From NCBI GenBank assembly GCA_023055505.1, contig JALIRH010000007.1, positions 29,183,720 to 29,247,719 on the forward strand: 64,000 nt of DNA, written 5' to 3'. The position numbers and the translations under genes were made by a program. This DNA comes from Callipepla californica brunnescens (taxonomy: Eukaryota; Chordata; Aves; Galliformes; Odontophoridae). The number at the start of each line of letters is the position of its first letter. Position 1 is the first letter of the stretch. Positions 34,654 through 48,449 of this stretch are shown one piece after another. The notes below the pieces were generated by a model. That model was given only the letters and a program-made list of their open reading frames with translations, was not told the origin of the DNA and did not search any database.

Positions 34654-35745
34654 GTTTCCTGTCACTGAAATTAAAGGAAAGCAGGTCAGCTAGCTCCAAT
34701 GTGCATGTTTATATTGTAGATAACTCTGTTTAGCCACCTAAAACAGACATCTGAGCCATCCACACCATGACTAAAAGAGAGATGAATTCCCTGAGCAGTC
34801 ATTTAGCACCGTTCCAACCACTTATCCCTCTTAGATTGAAAAGTGGTAGTGCTTTACAATGGTATCCTGGCACACAGGAGACCTGTGCTCTGGCCACTGA
34901 ACAGGGCGTACTTCACCCCGGAGTGGCCTGCTGCCAGAGACACCCATCCAGGAGGGTCAGGACAAACCCACAGCTGTCATCCGAACCTGGTGCATGGAAC
35001 TGAAGCCTTCTGAGTTAGATGGTACTTGAACTGAAGCAGATTTGGTCCATGGCAGACAAGGAGGCTTAGAAGGAGGGAGGAAGACAGCAGGAGCAGGGAG
35101 GAAACTACTCTTGCCATCTTGCTGCTCTAAATCAAAGTGCAGCCACTAGTTTGGATATTTACACTTTTGTCTTCTTTTTAATTCTCCTTGCCACTTCTGC
35201 AATTTGATCAATGAATCAAAGAACTGAAGAAAAGGAACAGCAAGCTGAAACAACCTGAAAATGTTGAGCTGCTCTCTAGAACACCAAAGAGAAAGAAAAT
35301 CTAGATGTAGAGATGGAGTTGGACCAGCCAGAGCAGAATTTGGACTAGCCAGCCTCTGCAGGTCTTTCACACCTAACCCCCATGAATCCTATGGCAGTCA
35401 AGTAAGGACGTGGGGTTAGGTGAGGGAACATCTTTGCAGATGCACTTTAAGTGGGCAGAGGGCAAATGATATTGCAAGAGGAGAGCTGTGATACAAGCTT
35501 TTCTCCCCTTTCAAGTTTCTCTACAAGCTACTCTTGAGATACCAAAAGAAGAAATATTTAGGTCTAATTTCACCAGTATTCTGTGTTTGCCACATATACA
35601 AAATATTTGTGCATCCTAAGACATTTTGTGTATTAAATTGTCACACTAGTGCCTTCACTTACTTACATACAAACTTAGAAACTGACTGAATCAACTACAC
35701 TCTGGATGGGGATAGCTGTCAGTACGGTGAGAGCATGCCACTCAC

Positions 35746-35952
35746 CAACTTGCGGATTTCACATTCGAGGTTCTGAATACAGTCCAGTTTTCTCTTGCGG
35801 CAGCGCTGAGCTGCAATTCGGTTCTTGCTGCGCCGGCGAACATCATGGATGAACTCGAGCTGTTCTGAGGTTAGTTTGTGCATCTTTATCATCATCTGGA
35901 AATCATTCCTTGGAAGATCTGTGATTTGATCAACAGGAAAAGGAAGTTTCAC
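35746..35952 (-). CDS. BACH2: BACH2, bZIP/CNC exon
   Basis: A 207-base exon (69 codons, phase 0 at both ends) between acceptor TTTTAG and donor GTGAGT. It begins [18 protein letters not shown]. The CNC homology segment follows ([18 protein letters not shown]), then the basic DNA-contact region [20 protein letters not shown] and the first zipper heptads [11 protein letters not shown]. These residues make BACH2 bind MARE/antioxidant-type elements as a heterodimer with MAFK, MAFF or MAFG. The sequence appears intact, with no missing basic-region residue. Confidence 0.96.
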
Positions 35953-36073
35953 CTAAAACAAACAAATGTGAGACAAAAGCAGACAGAGTCACATTTTGCT
36001 TGCTGAATGCAAGCTGAACACCACAGAGCGGAACGACTACGAGACCTGCTCCCAGTTCTTAAATAAACAACAT

Positions 36074-36112
36074 GAAGTTTTACAATGGGAAGTTTTACAA
36101 TGGGAAGTTTTT
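36074..36112. repeat. 15-bp tandem repeat, about 2.5 copies
   Basis: The unit GAAGTTTTACAATGG is present twice in direct succession and then partly a third time (GAAGTTTTT). Small local duplication in an intron. Confidence 0.9.
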
Positions 36113-39044
36113 AACACTCCCTTGTGGCACATTGCAGAGGTCCAGCTGGCTATGGTTTAACTGAAATCAGCAATATCAGTGAATCTCAGGTAAAAAAAAT
36201 CACCTTTCCATACAGCTCTAATAACTGATTTCTCTGCTTTAAAAAGGCTCCTTCCACTATAAGACATAGTCCTTTGGAAGGTGGAGTGCCTCACCACTAT
36301 TCATTTAAAACTGTTTTCAAGGCCTGTGCTGCTACTCCAGGAAACTTGAAATTGCATGACCTGAAGGGCTGAAAATTTAATTCGTTATGAAGGTTCAAAA
36401 TGCAACTGGACTTCTACGGTGATGAAAAATACCATACCTCTTATAGAACAGGTTATTTAAGCAGCATTGGAAATGAGCTGTTAACACAGAAAAAGGGTCA
36501 GAGAAGCGTGATGCAACATACCATAATCGTCAAAAATACATATGTTTTAAAAGAAAATTGTATTTGCCAAAATTCTAACATGAAGAGTATTAGCAAAAAG
36601 TGCCCAACCTGCATTTCTTGGGAGAAAAAAAAAAAAAGTAGTTTAGAACCTCAGCTATTTGCACTAAAATGTTTTTACTTCTGGCTACAAATTGACATTA
36701 CACTTGCGTAGACCCCTGGCAGGAGCTGCAGGTTGTGAGTTCAGAAATTCCAACCCTCTTTCAAACTGCAGTGAGCCTCCAGAAAGGCAGATACACTCTA
36801 GGACTTCTGTTAGTTTTTGTTTGTTGTTTTTCCCTCCAATTTGCTCAAACTAAAGAGAGCATCTCTCCCTTCAAATCCTGTTTCAGTTGTTGTTTGTGAC
36901 TAATAATGTGAGTATAAAAAAATGTTTCTACATGCTCTGCTGCGTTTGATGATCAAATAAGACAGAATTGATGAAACCGACAGAGATGATGACTGAGTGG
37001 ATTGACCCTTTCTTTCTTATAGTCATACCCAAACAAACCGAAAGGTGGCAGTAAATATTTACATTTCTGACCCGATTTGGTACAATCCAACCTTTTTGAA
37101 ACAAGGGGACTATTCTGCAGACACGCTCCCAAAGAAAATAGATTTAAGTTTCTCCAGCCAAGCAAAAGACTCCACTTGAAAATGTTCCTTTGGTATTTAA
37201 AACACTGTTATCGTCTTCAAATGGTGCACTTCAGTCACTTGGAGATAAAACAAGAACACAGATTAGAGATAAAAGTGGGTATTTTCACTGGAGAACTACT
37301 TTTGTTAATGTGGAAGCAGTGTGTGAAGCACGGGCACACACACAACACACAGAACTGTCTGTAGCCAGCTCCCTGCCTTGCTGATCAACTTGAACTTTCT
37401 CTGTGTTTCTCCATGCCCTGGCCACGTGTAACCTGTTGCAAATGCTCACATAACCATTTCAAATGGTTCCATGCACTGAACATTGCCCCTCAGGCCCTCT
37501 GGTAAGATCAGGCCTCAGTCACCACTCTGTGACCTGTGGTTTTGCAGGTCAGCTCCCAGCCCTGCCTGAATCCCCCACACCTGCCTGCACACACGCAGGA
37601 GTTGACCTTAGACACGGTGATGTGGACACTTTGTTTACAGACTGCTGCCTAATGACACGAAACCTCTTTGATTTCCTCTAGCTACCCTTTGGACAGTAAA
37701 CACACACTTGGGGTAAAATGGTTTTCTCTCAAGCTTCACACAGGGCCTGAAAACAAAAACAGGCGCTGAAAAGCACCACAGTTTCACTGCAAAAACACTC
37801 ATGTCACGCTGAGGGTTTCCTTGTTTTCTGAGGTCTGAAGCTGAAAGAGATGCTAACCTTATTTTTCTCTCCCTCTCCCCCCTTCTAAACATATTTACCT
37901 GCAAGCAGGAAATGTGCTTGCAGTTCTAATAGGAATTAAATGGAATCGACTTAAATCTGTCATGTAGAAGATGATGAAGGGAAACAGGAAGGTAAAGAGA
38001 GACAGGCTAAAAAAAAAAATAGATTGAAAATAAAAATACCTACACAGTGGGGCAGAGGATGCTATCAGTAAACCAGCCTAATTCTACTCCTGTCATACGC
38101 AGCACTGAGCAGGATTTAAAAAGTGAAAGGAGAGTGGAAGTGAGTCAGACTCGTTTCCTTCACCATCAACATAATTCTTATTGCCTGTCTCCCTCTCCTC
38201 AATTAGCTGTCAACTCAAAACCAAACCAAAACAGAAACCAACCAAAGCATGGACACAGTGAATAACTACACTGCAGTGCTGCTGCAGTAAGAGGCTGCTG
38301 ATGCTTCACGCTGATGCAAGGCAAGATTTTTAATGGGTATTTACTGCAGCAAAGCCATTTACATGAGCTGAGGGATGTGCCATGGTTGGGATTCAGCTGA
38401 CCCACTTAGAGCTGCCTAAAATGAAGGGCTGAGACCTGCTCATGTCTCAATCCCAGATACTTTCATCAAGGACAGAGAAAGCTCTGTGGAGAGCAATGCT
38501 TCTCCATGAAGCAATGCTTCACCATGGCTTCTCCAAGAGGAAACCAGACTTAGAAAGATGCTCTCTCTTAAGGTATCTGACTCAGATGACAGAATACTTA
38601 CCTGAGGTGTCTGAAAATGGATCGTCAATCTTTTCTGTGCTGTGTAAGAAAAACCCAGATAGTATCTGTCCTTGTAAATTGTTATTTTTAATAACTATGA
38701 ATTATATACAGGAAAAGACTCTGCACTCTTTGGTTTGGATGATTTCAAACTAGAAATGTAAGCAGGATCTTCCTTCCAGGAGTTATTCCAGCCAGAGTTA
38801 ACCACACAGAGAACAGAGCTCTTTAGCTTCCACTATCAACACAATTACTTGTTCTTTTTTTTTAATACCAATGCCAGACGATCTGTTTTCACCATGACAA
38901 ATAAACCAGTACTTTTCACCAGCTCTTGTTGCCCCAGATTCTGGCTGAGACGCTTCTTGGGCAGCCAAACCACCTTGGTGAAAAATATAACTTGTTTATG
39001 ATTTTGTGGCATTTTTTCCTCTGTATTAGCATTAGGATTGAATA

Positions 39045-40390
39045 ATAGAATCCTTAGAATTGGAAGGGACCTTAAAAGGTCATCTAATCCAACTCCCCTG
39101 CAATGAACAGGGACATGCACAGCTAGATCAGGTTGCCCAGGGCCTGATCCAGCCTCACCTTGAAGTCTCCAGGGACGGGGCATCAACCACATTTCTGGGC
39201 AACCTGTTCCAGTGCCTCACCACCCTCACTTTTCTTATATCCAACTTAAATCTATCCTCTGTAAGCTTAAAGCAATTCCCCCTTGTTCTGTCACCACAGA
39301 CTCTGCTAAGGAGTCTGTCCCCTTCTTTCCTGTAGCTCCCCTTTAGACACTGAAAGGCCTCTATCAGGTCTCCTCAGAGCCTTCTCCAGGATGACCAGCC
39401 CCAGCTCTCTCAGACTGTCCTTGTAAGAGAGACGTTCCAACCCTTGGATCATTTCTGTGGCCCTTCTCTGGACACGCTCCAACAGGTCCATGACTCTCCT
39501 GCACTGAGCACTCCACATCTCGACGCAGTACTCCAGATGAGCTCTCACCAGCTTGGAGTAGAAGGGCAGGATCACCTCCCTCATCCCACTGGCCATGCTT
39601 CTTTGGGTGCAGCCCAGGATACAGTTGGCTTTCTGGGTTGCAAGGGCACATTGCTGGCTCATGTCCAGACTGCCATCCACCAGTATCCCCAGGTCTTTTT
39701 TTCAGCAGGGCTGTGCTCAATCCTTTCATCCCTCTGCTTGTAGAGAGTGTTGCCTTGACCCAGGTGCAAGACCTTGCACTTGGATTTGTTGAACTACATG
39801 AGGTTCACCTGGACCCACTGCTCAAGCCTGTCTAGGTCCCTCTGGATGGCATCCTGTCCCTTTGGTGTGCCAACTGTATCTCACAGCTCGGTGTAACCAG
39901 CATACTTATTGAGGGTGCACTCAACCTCACTGTTGATGTCACTGATGAAGAGTATCAGACCCAGCAGTGACCCCTATGGGACACACTTGTCACTGATCTT
40001 AATCCAGACATCGAGCCATTGACTTTGGACTCAATCTTGCTGACAGTTCTTCATCCACTGAACAGTCCTCACATTACATCCAAACCTTTCCAATTTGTTG
40101 AGAAGGATGTTGTGGGATACTGTGTCAAAGGCCTTACTGAAGTCGAGATAGATGACATCAGTGGCTCTCCCCTGGTCCATTGATGAAGTGACACTATCAT
40201 AAAAGGCCACTAGGTTGGTCATACAGGATTTGCCCTTGGTGAAGCCATGCTGGTTCTTCTGTATCATCTCCATGTCTTCCATGTGCCTTAGCATAGCTTC
40301 CAGAAGGATCTGTTCCATGCTCTTTCCCGGCACAGAGGTGAGATTAATATTTTGGTAGTTCCTGGGGTCATCCAGTTGAAATGTCATTAC
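39045..40390 (-). mobile_element. CR1 LINE, 5'-truncated copy with degenerate ORF2
   Basis: About 1.35 kb of the 3' half of a CR1 element. On the minus strand an open stretch at 40031-40387 encodes reverse-transcriptase sequence, including [10 protein letters not shown] and [11 protein letters not shown] (motif A with its Asp). A second stretch at 39306-39680 encodes the ORF2 C terminus ([40 protein letters not shown]). The two are in different frames, so at least one frameshift lies between. The place where CR1 normally encodes the FADD-type catalytic pair (about 39892-39910) reads like YAGY. The copy is therefore dead. The 3' tail is at the left end (AATAGAATCCTTAGAATTGG on plus). Confidence 0.95.
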
Positions 40391-43300
40391 ACCACAGACT
40401 GGCTAACTAACATCATTGCTCTTGACAGGCAATGACAGCCATTGACTCAGCAAATGCAAAGCCCATCTATAACCAATTATTTCATTCAGGCTTCACTAGT
40501 TAATACCAGCTTGAATCATGCCATGAGTGTTGTGCTGCTCAGTACGGTACTAGTTCCTGCTGCTGTTCTTCACCCCCTTTTCTTAGGAATGAAGGAAAAG
40601 ACCGAGGCCCTGTAGTAACTTACATAAGATAATTGGGAATTACCCTATCTCATGAGTTACAGTAACTTTTTTCACTCTTTCTTTATATTCAAATTTCATC
40701 AATGTCTTCCTTGAGCTGCCAAGTGCTGGTGAAGATACTGTACTTCGTAAGCCTAGCTTAACATTACTGTTTTCCTTTCTATCTTCCTTAGTATGCAAGC
40801 CGTTCTTCCACATGTACTCAGCAAGAAATTCAGACCAAGACAGAACCTGAAGTGAGTTCACCTGTGTTTCAGGGGCTTGGCTACCTACGTACTACTTGAG
40901 GCACCACTCATGGTCCCAGAGAAAAGGGATTCACCTAATCTAACAGGCCCCACTGTGCAATAGGAGCACAGGCAGAGTATACTCCAACTGGTCTGCTCAC
41001 CCTGCTGCATATGGGCATAGGTGAAGCCTTCAAAACAGCTCTTGTCAAATGGCAGCTACTGGGATGGCAGTGGACTTGCAAGAGGAGAAAGGTGAGCCCA
41101 GGCAGCAAAGAACTAGTGGAGTGATAACAAATGGGGTCTGAAAATGCTTCAAGTGGCAGGACTGTGGAGGTCCAGAGTAGAGAGACTGCCTCGCTTGGCA
41201 CAGCATGACTGATGGTCATTCCTTCCCTTGAGCAACTGCAGCCTCACCTGAGGCTATGAGGGGTGAGGGTCAGTAATGCTCCCTGAGGGGACACTGTTGG
41301 GCACTCTGAAGAGGCAGCCTGGGCAACTTTTTGATTTGCTACGTGCCTCAGAGAACTGGAGGAAGGGAATGGTGCCCTGGCTAAGGGTTTTAACTCAAGA
41401 GCCAGTCTTCCTATTCACTGCTTACAGTGTCCTAAGCTTCGTCCTTAGGTGGGACAACATACCCCTCATCCTCACCCATCATGAGGCTTTTCTGAGACAA
41501 GGATAGCCAGCAGTCCCTGACAAAGACAGGAACACTTGAGAAGGACAGATCAGGGGATTAAATGAAGTGACATGCAGCATTACTCTGAAAAATCTGCTTT
41601 TGCAGAAAAATAAATCAATGGAAGGACCACTTCAGGAACTCCAGCAAGGATTTCAGCTCAGGGCATTGCAGAATTGATTTTTGGGCTACAATGAAATAAT
41701 ACAGGGGGTTAAATGTATTTGAAAGGACCTTCCTGAAATTTCAAGTTTGTAATGGGAAACTCTCAGTGTTGTAAGGCAGTAATTCTCTGCATCCCGCACG
41801 GACACCACTCCTACCAAGAGGAAAAGAAACAAAACTGCCATGAAGTTCATATTGAGAGTGAGATGTTTGATGAGGCTCCATTTATCCAGATGTCACCAAG
41901 CACAACTCCCAGAGCTCTGCTGATGCTGCTCTGGGTTCTGCTCAGGAGAACACCCACCAGACTCAGCAAAGGCAGCTCAGCACCAGCAGATCTCTGGCAG
42001 AGAAACTTTGGTTTATTTGTTTTCCACTCTTTGCCGGGGCTCTGGTTACAGCATTGCTAACCATCACCAGGCAAGCAGGGAAAAGGACTGTTCCCTGTCA
42101 TTTAGCAAGGATGGTCCTGGACTCTCACCAAAGGTCATTTGCTCACAGTATCCTCAGTGGTCCAATTGCATTAGCTCTGCCTTTATGAAAATTTCCTTTG
42201 AAAAGTGAGTCAGTAACCCAAGTGGGAAATTCTTCTGAAATATAAATGAAAGATGCATTGAATGCAATTCTCCAGGTAGTGATAGTTGGAACATTCAATC
42301 TCTTACCTCGTCCTACCCATGTTTATCCTTTTCCTATGGAAACTTGCTCATCGAATCAGACCGAGCTGAGACTTCTTTTTAACTCATTTAGTAGTATGCT
42401 ATTTTTTAGTTTTCCAGCAGAAAAAAAAAAGAAAAAATCACATACATACTTCTTGAGGAGAATGATGATCAAGGAAAGTAGGTTAGTGGCTAAGTTTCTG
42501 TTCCTAACTAGGTTAGCAGAGTGACAGACTACTTCCTTCTTAACAATTCATTATTCCAGGCCATATTGTTTTGTTGTTGCTATTTTGAGCAGGGTTGTCA
42601 GTACGTGTCTGCAAAGCAGAGTCTTCTCTCTAGTACTGTATTCCAATAATTGATTTTTAACAACCAGCTGGAGGCTGAAGGAGCTGGGTGAAAAGACAAA
42701 CTTAAGCATTTCTGTAAAGTCCCAGCAGCTCAGATACCAGTTCTGGTTCTGTGCTTCTGTAATATTGAGATTAAGACACTCCAAATTGCACAAGCTTCTT
42801 CCATCACAAAGTGTTAAAGAGAATTCTCAGAACCCCCGGGGCGCCTCCTTCAACAGAAAGAAAAATAAAAGGCAAAGACAACCTGGAGAGCATTTATCAG
42901 TGGTGCTCTTCCCATACTCGTGGCAGTGGTCTGTACCGCCATTTGGGACCAGACACAGAGTAAGGACACATTCAGCCACACTGAAGTCACACCGAGCATC
43001 CCTCTCCAAATCATATTTTTGAGTGCCCTCCTGGTCTACAGGTAAAGAGTGCCCTAAGAAAAACAGCAAGTAGAAACCTTTCACCTACTTCTCGCTTGAT
43101 CAATACACCAGCAGGTGATGTTTTGTGAAATTAATTCTGGCACCGGCAGCACTCTGGGACCCAAATCAAGACCAACAAGGTCCAAATTCCAGGGGAATTT
43201 AGCGGCTTGGTGAGATAGCCTGGGGTCAGAGTCCATCAGCTTTGCTCGCATCGAGCAGAATGAAAGCCCACCTGCAGCAGTCAGCCCGTGCATTGCCTCC

Positions 43301-45084
43301 CCTTATCAGGTGTTGGTGAAGAAAAGCCCAGCAAACACTCTGCATGTTCTGACATGGCAAGTGGCAAGGGAACACTCTGGCAGGTCATTAGGACATCAAG
43401 GTCAAACCAACAACTCTGTAAGTGGAGAAGGATTAAAACAGAGCCTGTTTCTGAGCACAATGTGTGTTTCCTAATATTTTAATGGCAGCGTTAGTGTGAT
43501 CTGCATACTAGTGGCTTACTCTAGGTAATGTAGTACTACCTCAGAGAGCATTAATTTCAGCACTATACTTTAAATCACAATGTCCCAAAGAGAGAAAAAA
43601 AAAAGCCACTATCAGCAGTCACTGGGAGAAAACTTGTTCAGCACAGTGTAGAAAACCTCCCCAGGAGGAAATAAGCAGCAAAAGCAGGAGTGGAGTAAAG
43701 CCCTGCTAGCTCGGCCCACCATAGCCCAGCACATCTGCCTGCAGTGCACATGGAGACCCTGCAGCCTGCTCCTTCCCTGCTCTTGGGATTGCTCCTCTTT
43801 TCAGCCATGCTCTCCTGCACACATATGCACGCTATTATTGGGAACAACCAATAGTCCCCTATATCCTTCTCATTTGACTCTTCCGGGCTCACTTCTGCAG
43901 CAGCATCTCCACACAATTAGCCAATTATGACAGCTAATTAGTCATCAAACCCCAAAAGGCTCACTTCCTGCTCTCTTCACTGTATCCTGCTGTGCATTAG
44001 CCCCTGCTGAGCAAGCAGCAGCACACATGGGTGGAAATCCGATGCCCTTCTTAATCCCACTCCCTGTTCTTTTTCACCCCTCATAAACGCAGCTCTTCGG
44101 AGAGTGTCAGACTGCAAATAACCTTGGTATTTTGAGCAGAGCAGTGCTGCATAGCTGCAGTAGGGCCTCCTGAGTGAGGTCCTACACAGAAGATACCAGA
44201 CAGCCTTCCAAGGAGATTCTTCTCCCTGCCGCATGTCCCCAGCTCAGCAAATAGGAACAAACAAGAGCTGGCCTCAAACTACTGGTACAGCATGGTAGGG
44301 ATGAGGGCACCGGAGGTCACCAGCCTTCTCAGCCCTTCCTTAGAGCTAAGCAGAACACGGTATAAAGGCATCATACATGTCTATCTGAAAGGTATCTTCC
44401 AATGGCTGGGATGCAGTAATAAAGACTGAAGGATAAATCAAAGCCTGCTCTTTTCCCAGCTCAGCCAAGCCCACCTGGCTCTGTCCTGGCTGGTCAGTGC
44501 ACACAAACCCCCAAACAAGCACTCTCTCCCCACTGACGCATAAGCTCTCAGTGGAGCATTTTAGCATTACTGGACGAAGCCAGACACACGATTTCACTCT
44601 CCAGTGCATGCAGTTTACAAATGCAACTCAGCGGGCTCACAACCAAAGTGGGGTCACTGTGGGCTGCTATGTGTCAGCAAAGGCACAGCTTTAGCTTGCT
44701 GATACACAACATCAATGACACGCAGAGCTGGAACCACTGTGGCAAGCCCAGGATGAAGAATGGTGCTTGCTGTCACACACGTGAGCAAGGGAGGGAGGGG
44801 AACAGGACACTGCCAGCCCTCCTCAGCACACGGACTCGTCATTCAGCAGTTTGGGTTTGCTCAATACCAAGATTCTGAGAATCCGTGGGCATCTCAGAGG
44901 TCAAACAGACCTATGGACGCAAAGTTAACCACGAGCGCTCAGCTGACAGGGAATAAACAGAAGTTACTCTTTGCCTCTATAAACAAAGAAAGTGCTGGGA
45001 AAATGGCAAGTCACTGGAGAGAATAAAGGAGCGATTAATTGGGTCACAACGATTGTCATATATGTACTTATCTTAAATCCCTAC

Positions 45085-46629
45085 CTCATGCCCTCTGTCT
45101 TGCACAGGACATGATTCACTGTCTGCTTCTGAGAATGACCCAGACTCATCGCTGGAGTTTGTTCCATAGGATGGCTCACATTTAATCTGGGCTCGAACTG
45201 GGTTGTACAATCCATCTCCCACCACGCCGGCCTCCTGGTGCTCGGGCGCCAGGAATCGGGGGCCTTGGGAGCAAGGGGAAGAGGAGAGCTCACACAGACG
45301 TAGGCTGCAGGGAGAGCCGCCGCTGCCATCCTCTGCATATGAGTAGGAAGAGCACGAGCTGGAGGTCCTCGTTCTGGTCTCTAAAGGAGGCGAGCGAGGG
45401 CAAACTTTAATTGGCACTGGACAGCTGGTGTTCGGACGCATCCTTCCTGACAAGTGATCAGCTGTCAGTCCGCTGTGGGAATAGGTCTGAGAGCTGGGGA
45501 GAGACTGGCTACCGCCAGCCCACAGACCCTTTGGCACAGTCTCAGTGAGGTCTTTGTCCAAGCTGCTCACACCAGAATATGAATGCACCGAAGTGTTTAC
45601 TTGGTCACAAGCGTTTGAAGAGAATATAACACTCCTCCTGTCCAGTTCCCCCTCTTGCTTACAGAGAGTTTCAAAGCCGGGCCCCCTGAGCGGCGATCCC
45701 ACCGTGAAGTTGGAAGCATCCTTCTGCATGGCATGGGACTGTCCGTAGTTCCCTGTGAAAGGGACGTAATCAGTTTTGTGGTCACCCTGAGTTGTCCCTT
45801 TTTCAAAAGGGCACGCTGGACTCCTGCCAAAGTGCTGTTGGGAAGTGCTGGGGAAGCCAACCAAATCTATGCTTTTTGTTCTGTTGAAGAAAGACCGCAA
45901 GCAAGAAGGAGAAGACCCACTTTTTGGCCTGTCCACACAAGTGGGGCTTGTCTGTTTCCTGTCCATTTCAACATCCCCTTCTTTATCCCTGATGTCAGGT
46001 TCATCTCCAGATAGGCAAAGCGTGATGCTTTCTTCATCGTTCTCTTCATTCTGAGGCTCACTTTTTATCTGCCCCATAGCAAGTCCTGATTTGAGGCCAT
46101 TTCCAGAACTCTCTTCACTGAATGTGCTTGCAAAACCTGAGGTACTGATGTGTGATGTGTTGTAGACATTCTTGGTACAAGCAAGCTGGTATTTCTTGTA
46201 TCTGGGGTACCGTGTTACTGCATCTTTGTCCAAATTGTCCTTGCTGTCTCTCAGCATGTCAGAGTTGGGCAGAATCCCTTCTCCTTTGTCTGCTCCAGCA
46301 ACGGTGGTTTCAAAATTGAAGGGTTCCTGGTGCATTCTCTCTCTTGGACAAGATATTTTTGACGTCTCCGATTCCATCGTCTCCTCCTCATCTCCATCCG
46401 AGTTTTCCTCATCGTGCATGCGCTGACAAGTGGTATCTTTTTTGCACAGGAACAGGCCATCTTCGTTGTTCAGCAGTTGCGTCTGAAGGAAGCTGAAGCA
46501 GGAGTCCTCCAAGTTGTGCATGCGCAGGAACTCAGCACAGTGGATGACCTCCTGGATGTTCTCTCTGCTGAGTAACAGCTTAGCAGTGTAGGCAAACTGT
46601 AGCAATGGACCAAATCCTCTGACAGTGAC
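45085..46629 (-). CDS. BACH2: BACH2, large central exon (BTB C-terminal half and linker)
   Basis: A 1545-base exon (515 codons, phase 0 at both ends), acceptor CTCTTTTTTCTGCAG and donor GTAGGG. It starts VTVRGFGPLLQFAYTAKLLL, the second half of the BTB/POZ domain, through FLRMHNLEDSCFSFLQ. Acidic and Ser-rich linker sequence follows, including YPRYKKYQLACTKNVYN and ITLCLSGDEPD. SUMO-type sites IKSE and IKCE are visible. Cys-Pro dipeptides occur in SCPRE, ACPFEKG, SCPVPIKVCPRS and SCPVQDRG; in BACH2 such CP motifs are known to bind heme and weaken DNA binding. BACH2 represses transcription in B and T lymphocytes. The open frame extends upstream to a Met at 46677 within the intron, which is not the start: the BTB N-terminal exon is beyond the window. 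Confidence 0.95.
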
Positions 46630-48449
46630 CTGCAGAAAAAAGAGGGAAATTGCCAACATTACCGACAGCTCTTGCAATCATCCCAACTCCTTCATTATGT
46701 AGTTAGATAACCTAACAGATCTAACATTCAGAAATAAATACTGCACGGTACCAATTATCTTCTGCCAGGTCAGCAGTGATACTGCATCCAGAAACGAACA
46801 CAGCTGCTTTTATTTTGCTTCTCTACATCATTTTTTTTTTTGCTCAAATAACTCAAAGATCTGTGAACTAAGCTACTACTGTAATAAAAGACTGAAAAAA
46901 GCAGACTAGTGTGCAAACTGCTAATTACAGGATGGGTCTTGTTTTCACTGTGATGCAGCTTATTACCACCAAGTAACAACTCAAACTTGATTCTTCTGCC
47001 CTGACAGAAGCTCTGGTGAACAGTGATTTCAAACACAAAATGCAACTTACATCCCAAAGGTGTTCTGGAAAGGAAGCATTTAATATTATAGGTAAATTCC
47101 CTTTTTTTCTCTCCTCAATCTTTTGCAAGCTGCTACACAATAAATAGCAGTTAAATGCTGACTGCATAGCCCTTTTCTTCATCCTATGGAGACTGTTTCT
47201 TCTCATTCTGTTTCTGATTTTACTAAGCCTAAGGTACAGCTGACAGGAAAGCAATCCATACTCATAATTCAAATAATGCAAATTGCTCTAAATCTCACCT
47301 CAGTAATAATTTTCCATCATTTTCTGTATAGAAAGAGTAACAACTGTTTCCGTGAGCTTATGGGTCTGAGTTATGCACCATTACTTGTCTTTTTTTTTCT
47401 CATTATACCATCTACACTGTATTTACATAATGTCACATACAAAAAATAAGCACTTTCTCCCTCTAGCTCTGTTTACAGTGACGTCTTCACATGTAACTAG
47501 CACACGACTTGCTAAACCATGCAGTAAACCATAAATTTTGTTCATTTTTGACCATCAGTGCATTGGCATTTTTTTTTCTCCAGTGAGCAGGAGACAAAGG
47601 TAGTTGAAGAACTCAGTGTGCGGGTACTTAAACACCAGGGCTGACAATCAAGGATTAAGGTGTCTCTGCAAGAAGGAGATTCAGCGGTTGGAAAGCTAAG
47701 CCGAGATTTGAGAGACCACAACTCAATTTTCTTCCGATGGAATTAACACTGCTGAGCAGTGCACAGAGAATGATGCTGCACAGTCACCGCTAGAGCTGCT
47801 CCTTGAAGCTCCGTGACACTGAGCTTCCTCTCCCTGCTCCTAAATGCTATTTAATGCAAAACACATGCAGACTGGAATAGCACATTCCATCTCTTGCTTG
47901 AAAATCATAATCAGTATGTTACAGAACTGCTCTGCCACCCAAGAATGTGTATTTCCTCCTGCATGGAGGAGCAGCAGAGTACAGTTTGGAGTCCACTGTG
48001 CCTGAGCTCAGTGAGACATCAGGACATGCATTTGTGATGGTCTTACTTCACGAATAGCATAAATCTGAGTGAGTAATTAGGTTCATCCCACTGAAAAGCC
48101 TATACACTCCTTACATGGCCTGAGGACCACTGGTAGAGCTCACAGACCTTTACTGAAATTCCCAACTTCCAGAAACAAGCCTTTGTTATTTACATATCTG
48201 TACTTGTGCTGCTGAATTATGAAGACACCACAAACGGTGCAGACTTTGATGGAGAGAAAAATATTTTAAAACACCCCTAAAATTGCTCCCAATAGCTCTT
48301 CCTTACATAATATCACTGCTCTATCTGCTATTTTAAGAAGCAGCACATTTTCATGCACACACTTACACACTTGCACATTTTTGCTTTACAATATGCCTCT
48401 GGTTCAGAACTGCCTAGATTTACAGCTGGCTATTAAACTGATCTCTGCC

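Larger units (their letters stand above)
31108..35745 (-). other. BACH2: BACH2 intron within the leucine zipper (phase 0)
   Basis: A 4.6-kb intron with donor GTGAGT at 35745. It contains a minus-strand CR1 fragment at 34313-34590 with an adjoining imperfect ATT repeat. A 147-codon minus-strand open frame at 33350-33793 has no recognised domain and is not called a gene. Confidence 0.88.
35953..45084 (-). other. BACH2: BACH2 intron (phase 0)
   Basis: A 9.1-kb intron. It contains a 15-base tandem duplication at 36074-36112 and the longest CR1 copy of the window at 39045-40390. The rest shows no recognised gene; several short open frames on both strands are spurious. Confidence 0.88.

Noticed and set aside
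46630..46677. Upstream Met at 46677 as a start for the large BACH2 exon
   Set aside because: The residues from 46677 to 46630 are the translated polypyrimidine tract and acceptor. The exon begins inside the BTB fold, so the true start is in an exon outside the window.
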